The notes below the pieces were generated by a model. That model worked only from the letters and a program-made list of their open reading frames with translations, was not told the DNA's origin and searched no databases. Of a DNA stretch of 64,000 bases, positions 11,504 through 23,660 are shown in pieces. A program made the position numbers and the translations under genes. The DNA lies in assembly GCA_963931925.1 (NCBI GenBank), contig OZ007571.1, positions 13,464,506 to 13,528,505 of the forward strand, read 5' to 3'. This stretch comes from Onchidella celtica. Lineage: Eukaryota; Mollusca; Gastropoda; Systellommatophora; Onchidiidae. The number at the start of each line of letters is the position of its first letter. Position 1 is the stretch's first letter.

Positions 11504-12653
11504 TGTCACAAATCCCAGACTGGGATATGTAATAATTAGAACAAGACAACAATCACGAACGAACAATTATAACACTTAACAGAACAACCCATCAGACTCA
11601 CACATTTATTATACATAAACATAAAGATAATAGCGCATTACAGACATTATATTATTCAATTCAACTGCCGTACAACGGCCTTCTCCCGTACGCAGACTTC
11701 TTCGGGTCCACAACCCGGTAGTTACTTTCTAAAGACACTTCGGTCTCAGCTTCTCCTCTCCATGTCTTAATAGCACATTAATATTTCAATGGCACCGCAG
11801 TCTCTCAATAGCCCCTTCCTATTGCCATAACACATTAGCATTCCAATAGCACATCAACATGGCAATAGCACATTAGCATTTCAATAGCACATCAACATGG
11901 CAATAGCACATTAGCATTTCAATAGCACATTCACGATCATATATACGTCCCTGTCGGTGGCCAGACTGCCACGACTCATGTGCTGCGACTGTCCTACACG
12001 ACAGCGTCACTCCTGGCCTATGTGTGGCCTTCGGCCCTATGCTGGCCTATCCCCTGTGCTCACCGTAGGCAGCGCTTCGGCCCGTCCCCGGCACCTACAA
12101 GAATAACATTACATTGGTATAATACCATACCACTTCTATTCACTTCACCCCTCATTACAACTCATGAAGCGGACACACAATAGTTCACATTTCACTCACC
12201 AAACATCCTACGGTACACACCTCCACCGTAGTACACAATACTCACTCTCGCTACAAATCCATGAACTCAACTTACATCTATCGCTCATGGCGCACATTGG
12301 TATATACAGTATCAAGGACTTCCACATTCCTCACATATTTACATCATGCTAATAGACGAATATAATACATCAATCATAATTATCAATCATCGTTCCACCT
12401 ACCAGTCATCACTGGAAAAAACACTACTCCCAAGTCTTCCGACTCCTCTCCTTATGTTCGCCCTCTGGGGCTTTCTCCTGCGTCCGCTCTCTAGGACGTC
12501 TTAGTGTGCAGTGATAGTAATACAGCGCTCTCGCCTCATTCAGACCCCCACCACTCACAACATGCACGCTTTCCCCTACCCCGTGTCCCGTGGGTTAACT
12601 TTATTCTAACCCTCTTCTCGTAACTACTGATCCTCGCTCACTCGCTCGTGACA
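11504..12653 (-). repeat. Solo LTR of the Gmr1-like family, inverted and older
   Basis: 1,150 bp on the minus strand, the complement of the 2,111-3,308 LTR with much greater divergence. It is bounded by TGTCACAAATCC and GCTCGTGACA and flanked by an exact 5-bp duplication CTAAG (11,499-11,503 and 12,654-12,658). No internal sequence remains, so it is a solo LTR left by recombination. It includes extra tandem units of a CATTAGCATTTCAATAGCA type near 11,830-11,930. Confidence 0.88.
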
Positions 12654-12889
12654 CTAAGATTTATTTTTTCACCCAAACAAAGAATTCAGTTTTCAGACTT
12701 CGCCAGAAGAAGTCACAAAGCGACATTAATGTATTCGCTTAGAATTTCATGGCAAAACAGTCTAAACGAACGTAGTTCTCTAGCGTGAATTGACGACAGA
12801 AAATTTATGAACTTAAACATGCTTGGTCTAACAAGTAGCCAAGACGGCACAAACTGTTTCCTTATATCTTTGATTTTTTTTGCAAGTTA

Positions 12890-13245
12890 ATAACACGTGA
12901 AATTCGTCCTCAAATTCGTTACAATTCTCACACAATCTCATAACAACAAACCAGTCAGCTTCAAAAACACAAAAAACCTGAAACAGAATCGGACAGCACT
13001 AGGTCGCCAGTTCGGCTCTTCTCAAAACACCAAAGGTCAAAGGGGGACATACAAACATCGACTTTGGAGACAAGGCAAACAACAGTCAAAGATCTAAAGG
13101 AGATAACCGTGGAATATGGACAAGGCCAAGGAGTGACTCCCCATGAAGTGAGAAATTCTCCAGGTAACACCCCAGAGCATTTTGAAGGGGGAAATCTTAG
13201 ATTTATCTTCAGGCGAATAGAAAACTTTAACATCAATTGAAATGA
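12890..13245 (+). repeat. Relic unit fragment R2
   Basis: Shares words with 13,830-14,000 and 23,440-23,640: CGGACAGCACTAGGTC, CAGTTCGGCTCTT, GGAGATAACCGTGGA and GACAAGGCCAAGGAGTGACT. Old copies of one unit; the protein type is not recognised. Confidence 0.6.
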
Positions 13246-13433
13246 TCTGAGTTTATGTAGAACTGGTTAGAATAGAAGTAAAGTAACAGAAGACTCTGTC
13301 TTGTCATATGTTTTTCTGAGACTCAAGTCACGTTGAACTTTTAGAGTGATTTTTTTTTTTTTTTTGTATTTGTATTTTGTATTCTGTTTACTTCTTTAAT
13401 CCCTTTTGGAAATTATGAGGCAGGGTAATACTT

Positions 13434-13476
13434 TGTGTGCGTGCGCATGCGTGCATGTGTGTGTGTGTGTGTGTGC
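13434..13476. repeat. GT-rich microsatellite
   Basis: Alternating GT/GC tract around TGTGTGCGTGCGCATGC followed by a (GT)n run. Confidence 0.85.
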
Positions 13477-13544
13477 TTGTGTTCAGATTTGCCTGTTTTG
13501 CTTTGATTGTCAACAGTCGTCTAGAAAAGTTTCGGGCGCTTTGG

Positions 13545-14640
13545 TTGAGTTAAGTTTGATGTAAACCATTCATAGATAACCTTAAACATGGGATTAGCAA
13601 CAAGACCGGAAAAAGGGCCCAAAAGGAGAATATAAATCGGCATGTTTGAAGGGTCTAAAGAAAAAGACTCAAAAAGAAAAAAAAAATTCCTGAATTTTTG
13701 TTTTAGCGATAATCTGCCCCCATCAAAGTGGAGGAACTGACTTACTGAGCAAATCACCAAGGATTATCCAATTACTTAAGCTTCGTAAACTCAGGGGGAA
13801 AAACGTGAAAAAGAGTCGAATAGCTCAAAGTCACCGTTTTGGCTCTTGTCGAAGCAGGAAGGGCGAACGCTGGACATACAACTACCAACTTTGGAGACGA
13901 GGCAATGAACGATCAAAGATCCAAGGGAGATAACCGTGGAAAGAAGTGACTCGAGTGAGAAATTCTCTTGATAGCACCCGAGAGAAGTTTAAATAGGAAA
14001 CACTGAATTTTTGATAGATGAATGGAAATAGTTCAGATCAGACCAACAAGACATAGGTCACGTACAAGGGGTTACTGGGCCCTTTCAATTTGATGTCAAA
14101 ACAAAACAAAACAAAAAAAACGCCAAAGAACCAAGGGACAGAACCGTGCAATTGGGACAAGGCCAAGAAGTGGCTTCTTTTAGCGAGAGAAACTGTTTCG
14201 ATCACACCTGAGAGAATTTTAAGGATGGAAAAAATGGATTTTCCACAGATCATATAAAAGGAGTTCCATGCCCTTCGAATTTCTTGTTAAATCTAAATAT
14301 AAGGAGTAAATTAAAGTTTAAAAGGAAGAGAAAGCTTTGATAGAAAAGAATTTCAGTGAAATTGTCAGAACATATGAAAATAAAGTCTCTTAAAGTGCCT
14401 CAAATGTGATCAAGGAAAATTCATTGTTTGGCTAAGATCGGACCCAAAGATGCACATCACTCTGTTTGAATGGCAGAAAATTGAAGGATTTTTTTTTCAT
14501 TCTTTTAAAAGATTTTCTCATAAAAGAACTCTGTATGAGATTAACTGACAAAGGGTTATAGAGAACCTCAAAGGTTCTTGAGGAAAACTGTGAAAGTGTC
14601 ATTGGCTTGTGCTTGAATAAAAAAAAATAAAAAAATTGTA
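13545..14640 (+). repeat. Relic unit fragment R3
   Basis: Parallels 23,215-23,960 in order: a Lys-rich frame with GACTCAAAAAGAAAA, CGGCTCTTG, GATAACCGTGGAAAG, GAGAAATTCTC and ACCCGAGAGAA, then a tail with AAGCTTTGATAGAAAAG and AATTTCAGTGAAATTGT. All frames are broken. The family is not identified. Confidence 0.6.
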
Positions 14641-14692
14641 AGCAATATTTGTTTAGATGGCCTACTTGTACTGGGAGTCTGTTGCAAACAAT

Positions 14693-15162
14693 GGCTAGGT
14701 ATATTTGAGCCGAATACGGCCTAAATAGCGAAAAAAAAAACCCGGTTCCGGGTTATTTGGGCCGATAATGCGAGTTTGCAGTTTGCACTGTTCTGGCGTG
14801 TTGTTTTGTTTTTTTTTGAAACACAGAATTTGTGTCCGTACAGTATTTCCTAAAGGTAGCGTCAATTACCGGTAGCGTCAATTACCACCGCATTTTGCGG
14901 TGGCCATTGACGGTTCATCGATCGCCAATGGCTACCCCAGCCCCTTTTCGCCTGATGAGTCAATCTGACTACCACCCATTGATACAAACTGACTAGACCC
15001 TCATGCCCCCAGGTCCATCTGACCATTCCAATGCACACTTAAATCGACAATGGACATCGTATTCCGCGGTGACAATTGGCACTCCCTTGCCTAAAATACC
15101 TTCGGCCCAAATAGCACAGCACCAGGTTGTATAGGCCGTATTCGGCCTAAATATACACTTCC
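14693..15162. mobile_element. P-superfamily MITE (non-autonomous)
   Basis: A 470-bp element with inverted ends (left GGCTAGGTATATTTGAGCCG; right complement GGAAGTGTATATTTAGGCCG) and an exact 9-bp flanking duplication GCAAACAAT. Its terminus GGAAGTGTATAT is the same as that of the THAP transposon at 48,377-51,304. About 120 bp of its interior (14,930-15,045) matches the complement of about 50,980-51,095 there. It has no coding capacity. It is best read as a deletion derivative mobilised by that transposase family. An inner hairpin CCCGGTTCCGGG sits near 14,741. Confidence 0.85.
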
Positions 15163-15171
15163 GCAAACAAT

Positions 15172-15878
15172 ACGTCATTATTTTATGTGAGCACAATGTG
15201 TAGGTACGTACATATAATGGTTAGGTACATCAGGTCTCAGTTTATGTTCAGTCTATGTTATATGGTAGGTATCTATGTAACTTCCTAAGTTAGGAACGTT
15301 TTGCGTTTGAAATGGATAGACAGAAGAGGAAAGGGAATTTGGTCTTCACTCAACCATTCTTCAAGCGTACATTTTCACCGCAACTTGAAGAAATATGTAA
15401 CCCATGGACTAAAAATGAATTGTGTTTTGTTTTGAAATTTATTGTCGTCTTTTTTTTTTTTAAACACTATGAAGAGCTGTGGCGTCCCCAGCAGACCCCT
15501 GTGCGCACCGTTGCTACGTAAGAAGAAGTGAAAAAAGAGTGTATGTTTTATCTAGCGTAATTATTAACCAAATGCTAGCTCTGTTCAGCTAGGGGGGCCT
15601 ACAATCATAATAATTGTTAACAATTGTAGCTGGCAGTCATGCAGACATCCAACATCATTTACACTCTGACTGTCCATATTTTGTTTTTTTGCTGAGTAAG
15701 CCTATGTAGTGTGTGCGTGATTATATGATATCAATAAAAAGCGCTATATAAATGCAGTGTATTATTATTATTAATTATCTAGGGTTATAATGGCTTCCAT
15801 AATGCGCTGGTATTACCATTAAGCTAACTAGCCAGCCGCCTGGTGCGCAGCCCTCAGAAGGACGCAGTATTGACCTTT
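15172..15878. other. No gene recognised; LINE/SINE-like 3' tail at 15,729-15,775
   Basis: Non-coding. The stretch ATCAATAAAAAGCGCTATAT then AAATGCAGTG and an ATTATT run resembles the 3' tail shared by many L2/CR1-type LINEs and their SINEs. No other structure is supported. Confidence 0.5.
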
Positions 15879-15883
15879 GTGGG

Positions 15884-16504
15884 TGTAACAGCTGAGGTTG
15901 TTCTAGCACGTTATAGTAGGGGGGAGTTAGTTGATCTAACTACAACCCTTTAGAAAACGAAACTATTACAGCTGTAGAATAAATAAACACGAGATCCGAC
16001 GATCGATTAAATAATACTAAAGTTTAATAACTGTATAGTGAACAATAAAATACTAGGAAGACACCAGCGAAACTAAATATCTACGCCACACAAAAGGAAA
16101 CTCACTTACTCACCGCCCAACCACTCACACAGGTCTATATATATAAACATTTCTATAGAAAGTTCCCGAAATAAACGTTACCTTTGCCCTCGCACAAACT
16201 AACCAATCACGCATCAATACGTCATCAGGTTACATCACCCAAGGCCAAATCTGGCATAAACATTCGTTTCCACAACGTTATCGAATATTCGGGAACATAC
16301 TAATATTTACTGAACGAGTCAAAACACCTGACAACAAGCGAGCGAGGAAAAAAACTACTCACTAGAAAAGAAGGTCAGGTCGCGGAGTACAGTACACTCT
16401 GGCGGTTATCAACAATAAAATGAAAAAAAGTAGTGGACACATGCTCAGCCACCAGCACAACAACAAAACCGGGGGAGGGCAAGGGGTAGCCCGCAGATGC
16501 TACA
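15884..16504 (+). repeat. Solo LTR, family X, copy 1
   Basis: 621 bp from TGTAACAGCTGAGG to GCAGATGCTACA, flanked by an exact 5-bp duplication GTGGG (15,879-15,883 and 16,505-16,509). It matches the complement of 20,632-21,264 along its whole length. Without internal sequence the retroelement family cannot be named. Confidence 0.85.
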
Positions 16505-16930
16505 GTGGGTTACTCGGTGGGTCGTTTTATCATCTACATAATAAAATTGCATTGAATTTTTTCGAAAAAAAACAACAGAGGCAGGTTTATCCATTTCGCC
16601 GAGCCGAATGTCTTTGGCCTGCAGGTCAATGGGTTTTTTGTAAATACTCGGCATACAATAGTAAAATTATATGGAAACAAAGTCAAAAATCCCAAAACTC
16701 TGTCTGCATTAATTTTGCGAACTGACCGCTGTCTAAAAATGGGAAGCTCTGTACTAAATGAAAACTGAAATTACAAACTCTATGAATATGTCACACTCCT
16801 CTTCAGGTGTTTAGTTTTTACTAAATCGATGATACTGTAACAGTTGGCTATATGTAACACACTTACATTTATTTTGTCTGCCTTAAATAATTAATTCTTT
16901 GCTTTTGTTAAACCGTCTTACTTTTTTAAA
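16505..16930. other. No gene recognised
   Basis: AT-rich sequence between solo LTR copy 1 and the broken CsRn1-like element; no gene or repeat recognised. Confidence 0.4.
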
Positions 16931-19900
16931 AAGTCCCCACCCATTGTCTAACTTGTTTCTTCAACCCATGCCACACGAACTTCTAAGACACAAGTCGTGC
17001 TGTAGCTCTTGCCCCAGAATGTGAAAGGTTGTGTATGATGTCAAACACTTGACGTCGGAAATCTGGCGGCACCACTGGGCGTGGTTTTCCTGTGGAGATG
17101 TCACACAGCAGTTGAGGGCCTGTTGGTTCCACAGCTGTATGAACCAAACGGAGATTTGTGATGGTTGTGCGATAGGCCTGAATTTCCTCACTTGCGGCCT
17201 GAGAAGTAGCCATTGCTGAGTAGTCTACGCCTACCGACACATTGGAGATAGAGCGTGAAAGGCAGTCAGCGGCGACATTGTCTCTACCTGAAATATGCCT
17301 GATGTCTGTTGTGAACTGAGAGATGAAGGCCAGTTGTCTTTGTTGGCGACCAGACCAGGGTTCTGTGACTTTTGACATCGAGAAAGTCAGGGGCTTGTTG
17401 TCAGTGAAGACGCAGAATGATCGACCCTCAAGCAGGAACCGGAAATGACGAATGGAGAGATAGATGCCGAGCAGTTCTCTGTCAAAAGCGCTGTACTTCC
17501 TCTCTGCAGGACGTAAGCGCCTACTGAAAAAAGCTAAGGGTTGCCACGACCTATCCACAAATTGTTCGAAAACCGCACCAACCGCTTGTTCCGATGCATC
17601 ACATGTGAGTGCGATGGGCACATCAGTGTTTGGGTGGGCAAGCATGGCTGCCTCTACCAGTGCTGATTTGCTAGTCTGGAAGGCAGTGCTCATTTCTTCC
17701 GTCCACTGTATGTGAGTGGACTTTGAGGAGTTCTTTAAAGCATCATACAGGGGCCGTTGAATCTCTGCTGCACGGGGAATGAACCGATGATAGAAGTTTA
17801 TCATCCCCAAGTACTCTTGTAACCTTTTCACTGTTTGAGGTGGGGGAAAATCCTCAATTGCTTAGACCTTGAAAGGAAGAGGCGTAGAACCTAATGGAGT
17901 GATGTGGTGACCTAAGAAGTCAATCTCCGAGACTCCAAAAACACATTTCTCCAGACTTACCACCAGACCAGCGTCACATAATCTTCCACAAACAGCGTGA
18001 AGATCTTCCAAATGTTGGGCCTCCGAATCGCTAGCTACAAGGATGTCGTCTATGTAGTTGAAAGCACATTTGAGGTCTTGGAGCAGAGAGTCCATCAAGC
18101 GCTGAAATGCTTGTGCAGCATTCTTGAGACCAAACGGCATGCGCAGAAATTCGTACAGGCCGAATGGAGTGATGATTGCCGTCTTTTCGATGTCCTCTGG
18201 GGCCATGGGTATCTGATGGTATCCACGAATGAGGTCGATCTTGGAGAATATAGTTTTCCCTTTCAGCCCGGTTGAGAAATCCTGGATGTGAGGAATGGGG
18301 TACCGGTCTGCTATCGTCCTGTCGTTGAGACGACGAAAATCCCCGCATGGCCTCCACTCTCCACTAGCTTTAGGAACCATGTGCAAAGGTGATGCCCACG
18401 GGCTGCTAGATCGTCGAATCACTCCCATGTCCTCCATCTTCTTGAATTCTTCTTTTGCATTGGCTAGCTTGTCGGGTGCCAGACGACGTGCCTTAGCATG
18501 GATAGGGGGGCCAGTAGTAGGCACATGATGATGGACGCCATGCTTCACCTCTGAAGATGAAAAGGTGGGTTGGAGGATTTGTGGAAACTCAGAAAGTACT
18601 TTCCTGAACTTGTTGCTCTGCGGAGCAATAGGAGCGAGCTCTTGTATCGATGCATTCGCTACTTGATGGATGCTGCAAGGGTAGATGGCCAACGAGTCAG
18701 ACTTGATTAGCTGCTGGCCACGTATATCAACAAGTATGTTGTGTCGGCGAAGGAAGTCTGCGCCGATTAATGGCCGTTTCACATCCGCCACCACAAATCT
18801 TGCCGTGAAGACTCTATCCCTGGTCCTAATTGGTATGATACGCCTACCATAGGTTGCAATGTTAGAGCCATTAGCAGCGAGGAGTGGAGGTCGGCAGGTA
18901 CCGGTGCGTTTGTCCAACAGTGTTGCAGGAATGACTGATACCTGTGCACCCGTGTCAACCAAGAAGAGACGCCCTATGATGTTGTCGACTATAACCAGTT
19001 GTGGAGAGCACGGGCCAGTAGAAGTTTGAGAGACTGGTGTCACTATTGCTGACCCTGCCTGGCGTTTCCCTGGTTCCTGTTGGAAGTTGAAGAGGAACGA
19101 GGTTTGGGGGCAGGATGTGTGCACGGTTGGATGCACTTGCGTGCCTGTTCTCCAAAACGATTGTGGTACCAGCACACTGACGAGATTTGACCACCGCTAG
19201 ATCTAAGTCTAGGTGCAGAGGGTGATGGCTGTGTTGCAGCGATGTTTACCTCTAGCACTGAGTTGGAGTTTGGAATGACGGACAGGTACAGTCGGTCCGC
19301 TTCCTGTGCCAGTAGCCTGTAGTCAGCAGTGTGTGACGCTGCCAGGGGTGTTCTCACATGTTCAAGCAGTTCGTTGTAAGAACAGGTGTCTGAATAGGAA
19401 ACATGGGCTATGGGGCCCAAGAAGAGCCAGCATAGAGTCCATTAGTTCCGATGGTTTGCGGTCACCAAGTCCCTGAATGTTAAGAAGGAGGTGGGCTCTT
19501 TCTGATTCAGATTTGCCAAAAGCAGATAAAAGGAAAGCCTTATACTTGCGTTCCTGCGGTGGGGAAACGAGCACAGATAGAGCCCGTGTTGCTGTTTGAC
19601 TGTCGAGACTGGCCACCACGTGGTAATACTTCGTGTCATCCACGGTGACGTTACGGATGGCAAACTGCGCCTCCGCTTGAGCGAACCACGCTTCTGGGTT
19701 GGTGGTCCAAAATGTTGGCAGTTTCAGAGAAACAGCCAACACTGCTTTGTGTTCTTCCATGGTGGAAACTCTTGGAATTTCGTTCCAAGTCCGGGGTCAC
19801 CAATGTGGGCGTAGGACTTAGGTAAAGCTAAGAAAGCCCACCTGTTTCTTGAGTTGACTGTGTAGTGAGACAACGCATCGCCTCCCTGCTTTAAGTCCCC

Positions 19901-19986
19901 TCCTGTACCTCTCCCTCGAGAGTGGTTTCCCTTGTGAGGTCAATGCGATCGTACTCCGTAGTGTTTATGTTTCGCACTACCCCACA
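16930..19986 (-). mobile_element. CsRn1-like Ty3/Gypsy element, broken copy
   Basis: Fossil in minus orientation. Parts seen: one LTR (19,804-19,986), a tRNA-Trp-like primer site (ending GGGGTCACCA, 19,793-19,802), gag with the CHCC-type box [18 protein letters not shown], protease ([15 protein letters not shown]), reverse transcriptase ([28 protein letters not shown]), RNase H (TCDASEQAVGAVFEQ) and the first part of an integrase region. The CHCC gag box and tRNA-Trp primer are hallmarks of CsRn1-type elements. The far LTR is not seen. Broken, older than the copy at 27,846-32,419. Confidence 0.85.
19804..19986 (-). repeat. LTR of the broken CsRn1-like element
   Basis: 183 bp bounded by TGTGGG/CCCACA. 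It lies next to the primer-binding site, so it is the element's 5' LTR. Confidence 0.75.
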
Positions 19987-20084
19987 ACTGCATATTTTAT
20001 TACATGTATAATCAATTGATAATTTTTTTTTTATTTCAGAGTGTGGCTCAGGTGCATCAGTACATTTTCATCTCTGCATTGTGT

Positions 20085-21915
20085 CTGTTATCTGTTATAC
20101 TCGCTGCGTACAGATTTGAGCAAAAGTTGCGGTTTGGTAAAAGAACTAAATTAAATAGCAACGAGTGAAGTCAAAATTTCTCATAATGAGACAATAGTAA
20201 CAATGAGACTTACATTTATATTGGTAGCAGGGTAAAACAAGTGATGATCTGAACGAGCACTTATGCTTTTTTACGGAGAAAATCTACTCATCGGATGCTG
20301 AGAAATTGGTAGAAGATACTAGATCCTCTTTTTACTGGCTTAGAAAACACCCAAATACTGACATTTCACCACCAAGACATGCAGGTTTGGTGCTGTTACA
20401 ATTCTTGGAACTTGGTGGAATACAAACACTGTGGTAAACTGGAAAGGGTTTCAAGTACAGATGATGGCATGGAAACTGTGTTTGAAACACTGTCAGTACT
20501 AAAGAAAACCAGTGAGAATTTTCTATCATTGCTCAACTACATTGTGCTATTCAACTGAATGGACTACACTGTTTACATTTATGTGATACTTAATGGTGAA
20601 TGTGCTGTAGATGTTTTAGTAAAATAGAAGCTGTAGCATCTGCAAGCTACCCCTTTCTCTCCCCCGTTTTGCTTGTCATACTGGTGACTGAGCATGTGTT
20701 CACTTCTTTTTTTCCTTTTATTGTTGACATTCGCCCAGCGTGTACTCAGTGACCTTACCTTCCCTTTCTTGGGGTAGTTTTTTTCCTCGCTCGGTTGTTG
20801 TTGGGTGATTTGACCCTTTTTGTAAATATTAGTATATTCCTGAACATTTGATAATGTCATAGATGTAGATGTTTACGCCAGATTTGGCCTTGAGTGATGT
20901 AACCTGGTGACCTATTGATACGTGATTGGTTAGTTTGTGTGTTTCGGTTAGATTAATTTCTGGAGCTTTCTATAGAAATATCTATATATATAGACCCATG
21001 TAAGTGGTAAAGGTTGGTGAGTAAGTGAGTTTTCAGCATTTGTGCGTTTCCTCGTGTGGCGTAGGATATTTGGTTGTTCGCTGGTGCCTTCCTAGTATTT
21101 TATTGTTCAGTATACAGTTATTAAATTTTAGTATTATTTAATCGATTGTCGGATCTCGTGTTTACTTTTTCTACAGCTGTAATAGTTTCGTTTTCTAAAG
21201 GGTTGCAGTTAGATCAATTAACTCCCCCCTACTATAACGTGCTAGAACAACCTCAGCTGTAACAGAAGCCGAGGACCCAGATCGTCTCGGAATAAAATAT
21301 TTTTTTAGTTCCAGTTCTGGGTGATTATGTTGGATCTTCTCGATGATGATAGTCGCAAATCTTTGTCCAAGTCTAGTGTTTTTTTCTAATACAGAAATGT
21401 CGGACTGGTTTAACGAAGATGAGAAATGTGGGAAAACAAAGTACCCCTAAAGTGGTAAATGCAGTAAATGAGGAACTTAGGGTGTTGTAGATGATGGAAA
21501 GATTAAAAATGCGTGTGACATAAAGAGAGCTCCAGAAAACTGCCCAAATCCTTGAGTGGCAAGAGTGAACTATGACATTCAGAAACAGTTGTGGAAAAGG
21601 CAAAAGGGAGAAAACACAAGGTTTCATGAGACGTGACAAGTCACCGTTGAAGGCTAAAAAAATATCTTATAGAAAACACGAAGAGAATGTACAACAGCAA
21701 ACATCAACCAGTGTGAAGAATGTGCAGACGATATTACAAAACTTGCCACGGTATATATTTCTGAATTAGCCATGAGACGGGAAAAGGGCCGAAAATAAGG
21801 ATAAAGAGCGTTGTGCGTGAAAGATTCAAAGAAAAAAAAAATCAAATGGAGAAAAAAAAAGTGTGGGGGAATTCTAGTTTGGCGAAATCTATCTCCATTT
21901 CAAAATAGGGTCGCT
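20085..21915 (+). repeat. Relic unit, tandem copy A (interrupted by a solo LTR)
   Basis: Matches copy B (22,207-23,660) in order: a 500-bp leader starting CTGTTATACTCGCTG, then GTGCTGTAGATGTTT, then a coding-like part (GGACCCAGATCGTCTCGG; frame words NVGLV, DDSRKSLSKSS, FRNSCGKGKREKT). The solo LTR at 20,632-21,264 interrupts it. Frames are broken and the protein is not identified. Confidence 0.7.
20632..21264 (-). repeat. Solo LTR, family X, copy 2 (inverted)
   Basis: 633 bp on the minus strand, homologous along its length to 15,884-16,504 and flanked by its own exact 5-bp duplication GAAGC (20,627-20,631 and 21,265-21,269). It sits inside relic copy A and so inserted after that copy existed. 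Confidence 0.85.
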
Positions 21916-22206
21916 ACAAGTTACAGTTCGAGGATCATGCAGTGTGTATTTCTTTAGCATTGCAGTGCCTTTACAATAGCAGTTGAGACATTTCCTTATA
22001 AAGAAATATAGCCTCTCCTCAACTGCAAACCTCCGCACAAATGATAATGAGACACATTCAGTCGGTGAGTTAGAACCACTATACGGAAATAGACCTTACT
22101 CGGTTCAGATCACACCCCATCAGAGGGGTATTATTATCTCTATGAGTGTTTGTATGTGATTAGGTAGATGATAGCTGTCTATGTATATATATTTTATTAT
22201 GTGAAT

Positions 22207-23660
22207 ATTAAGTGTCTGTTATACTCACTGTGTACAGATCTGAGCAAAAGTTGGTCTCTTGGGTAAAAGAGCAAATGTCAAAGAGTATAAGTCAAAATTG
22301 TCATAATGAGACAATAGTAACAGTGAGACATACATTCATTGGTAGCAAGGTAAAACCTTTGATGATCTGAACGATCACTTTGGCTTTTTAAGGAGGAATC
22401 AGATGCTGAGAGGCTGGTAGAAGGTATTAGATCCTCTCTTTAATGGCTTAGAAAACACGAACATCATCGAAATTTCAGTTGCAAAACATGTCTTTTTGGT
22501 GCTACTGTAATCCTTAGGAACTTTGTGGAATACAAATTTCATATTTTTGTGAATTGGAAACGGGTTCATGTACAGGTGAGATACCATGGAAACTGTGTGA
22601 AACATTGTCAATAATGGAAAAAAAAAAAACTTGTAAAAATTCTCTACCAATTCTCAACTGCATTGTGGTATCAATTGAATGGAAGTTATGTCATAAATGA
22701 TGAATGTGCTGTAGATGTTTAAGTTAACTCGTAGCTATGGACCCAGATTTGCCCGGGATAAAATGTTTTTTGAGTTTCATTTCTGGGCGATTTGGGCGGA
22801 TCTTCTTTTAATTTATGATGATGATAGACGCAGACCTTTGTCTAGGTCTAATGTTTCTTCTCATAAGGAACTGGAAGACTGGTTTAATAAAGTTGAGAAA
22901 TGTGGGAAGAAAGAGTAGATCTACACTCCAAAGTGGCTAATGTAGAAGATGGGGGATTTAAGTGTGTTGTAGATGATGGAAAGGTTTGACATGTGCTTGG
23001 TAAATACCCGGCTCCAGAAAATTGCACTAGTCATTGTTTGCCAAAAGTGAACCTTGAAATTCGGAAACAGTTGTAGACTAAAGGGAAAAAGTGCAGTTTT
23101 GACAGAGGTGACAAGTGACAATTCACTGGTGGAATATATCCTACGGAAAACACGAAGAGAATGCATAACAGCAACATCAACTAGTGTGAAGAATGTGCAG
23201 ATGGTATTATAAAACTTGCGACTGTGATTTTTTCGGAATTAGCAATGAGACGACAAAAACGCATGAATGAGGAATAATACAGAGCGATTTGTTTGAAAGG
23301 TGCAAAGAAAAAGACTCATGCACAGAAATGAGGATCTCTTGAATCATTGTTTGGCGATATTCAACCTCCACGAAAATGAGAAGGAAATGAACAAATCGTC
23401 CAAGACTGACCAACAACTTACTTTCAGAAACTCATATGATCTTGAAACAGAACTGGACAGCACAAGGTCAGCAGTTCGGCTCTTGGCGAAGCACGACTGG
23501 TCAACAGTGGACATGCAGATTTCAAGATAACGGAAAAAACATTCAAAGATGACTGTGGAATATGAACAAGGCCAAGAAGTGACTCCCCAAATGGAGTGAG
23601 AAATGCTCTACATAACACCCGAGAGAATTTTGAAGAAGGACACAGTTTTTGTAGATGAAT
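22207..23660 (+). repeat. Relic unit, tandem copy B
   Basis: Diverged direct repeat of copy A without the LTR. The frame at 22,715-22,918 reads GPRFARDKMFFEFHFWAIW and then SRSNVSSHKELEDWFNKVEK. The frame at 23,300-23,530 has LETELDSTRSAVRLLAKHDW. This looks like the remains of one ORF. The wording recalls ORF1-like proteins of some invertebrate retroelements, but I cannot assign a family. Confidence 0.65.

Noticed and set aside
18031-18357. 108-codon minus frame overlapping reverse transcriptase
   Set aside because: Shadow of the RT region in another frame.
15884-21264. One 5.4-kb DNA transposon with 620-bp terminal inverted repeats
   Set aside because: Each arm has its own, different 5-bp duplication and TG...CA ends, so they are two separate solo LTRs.
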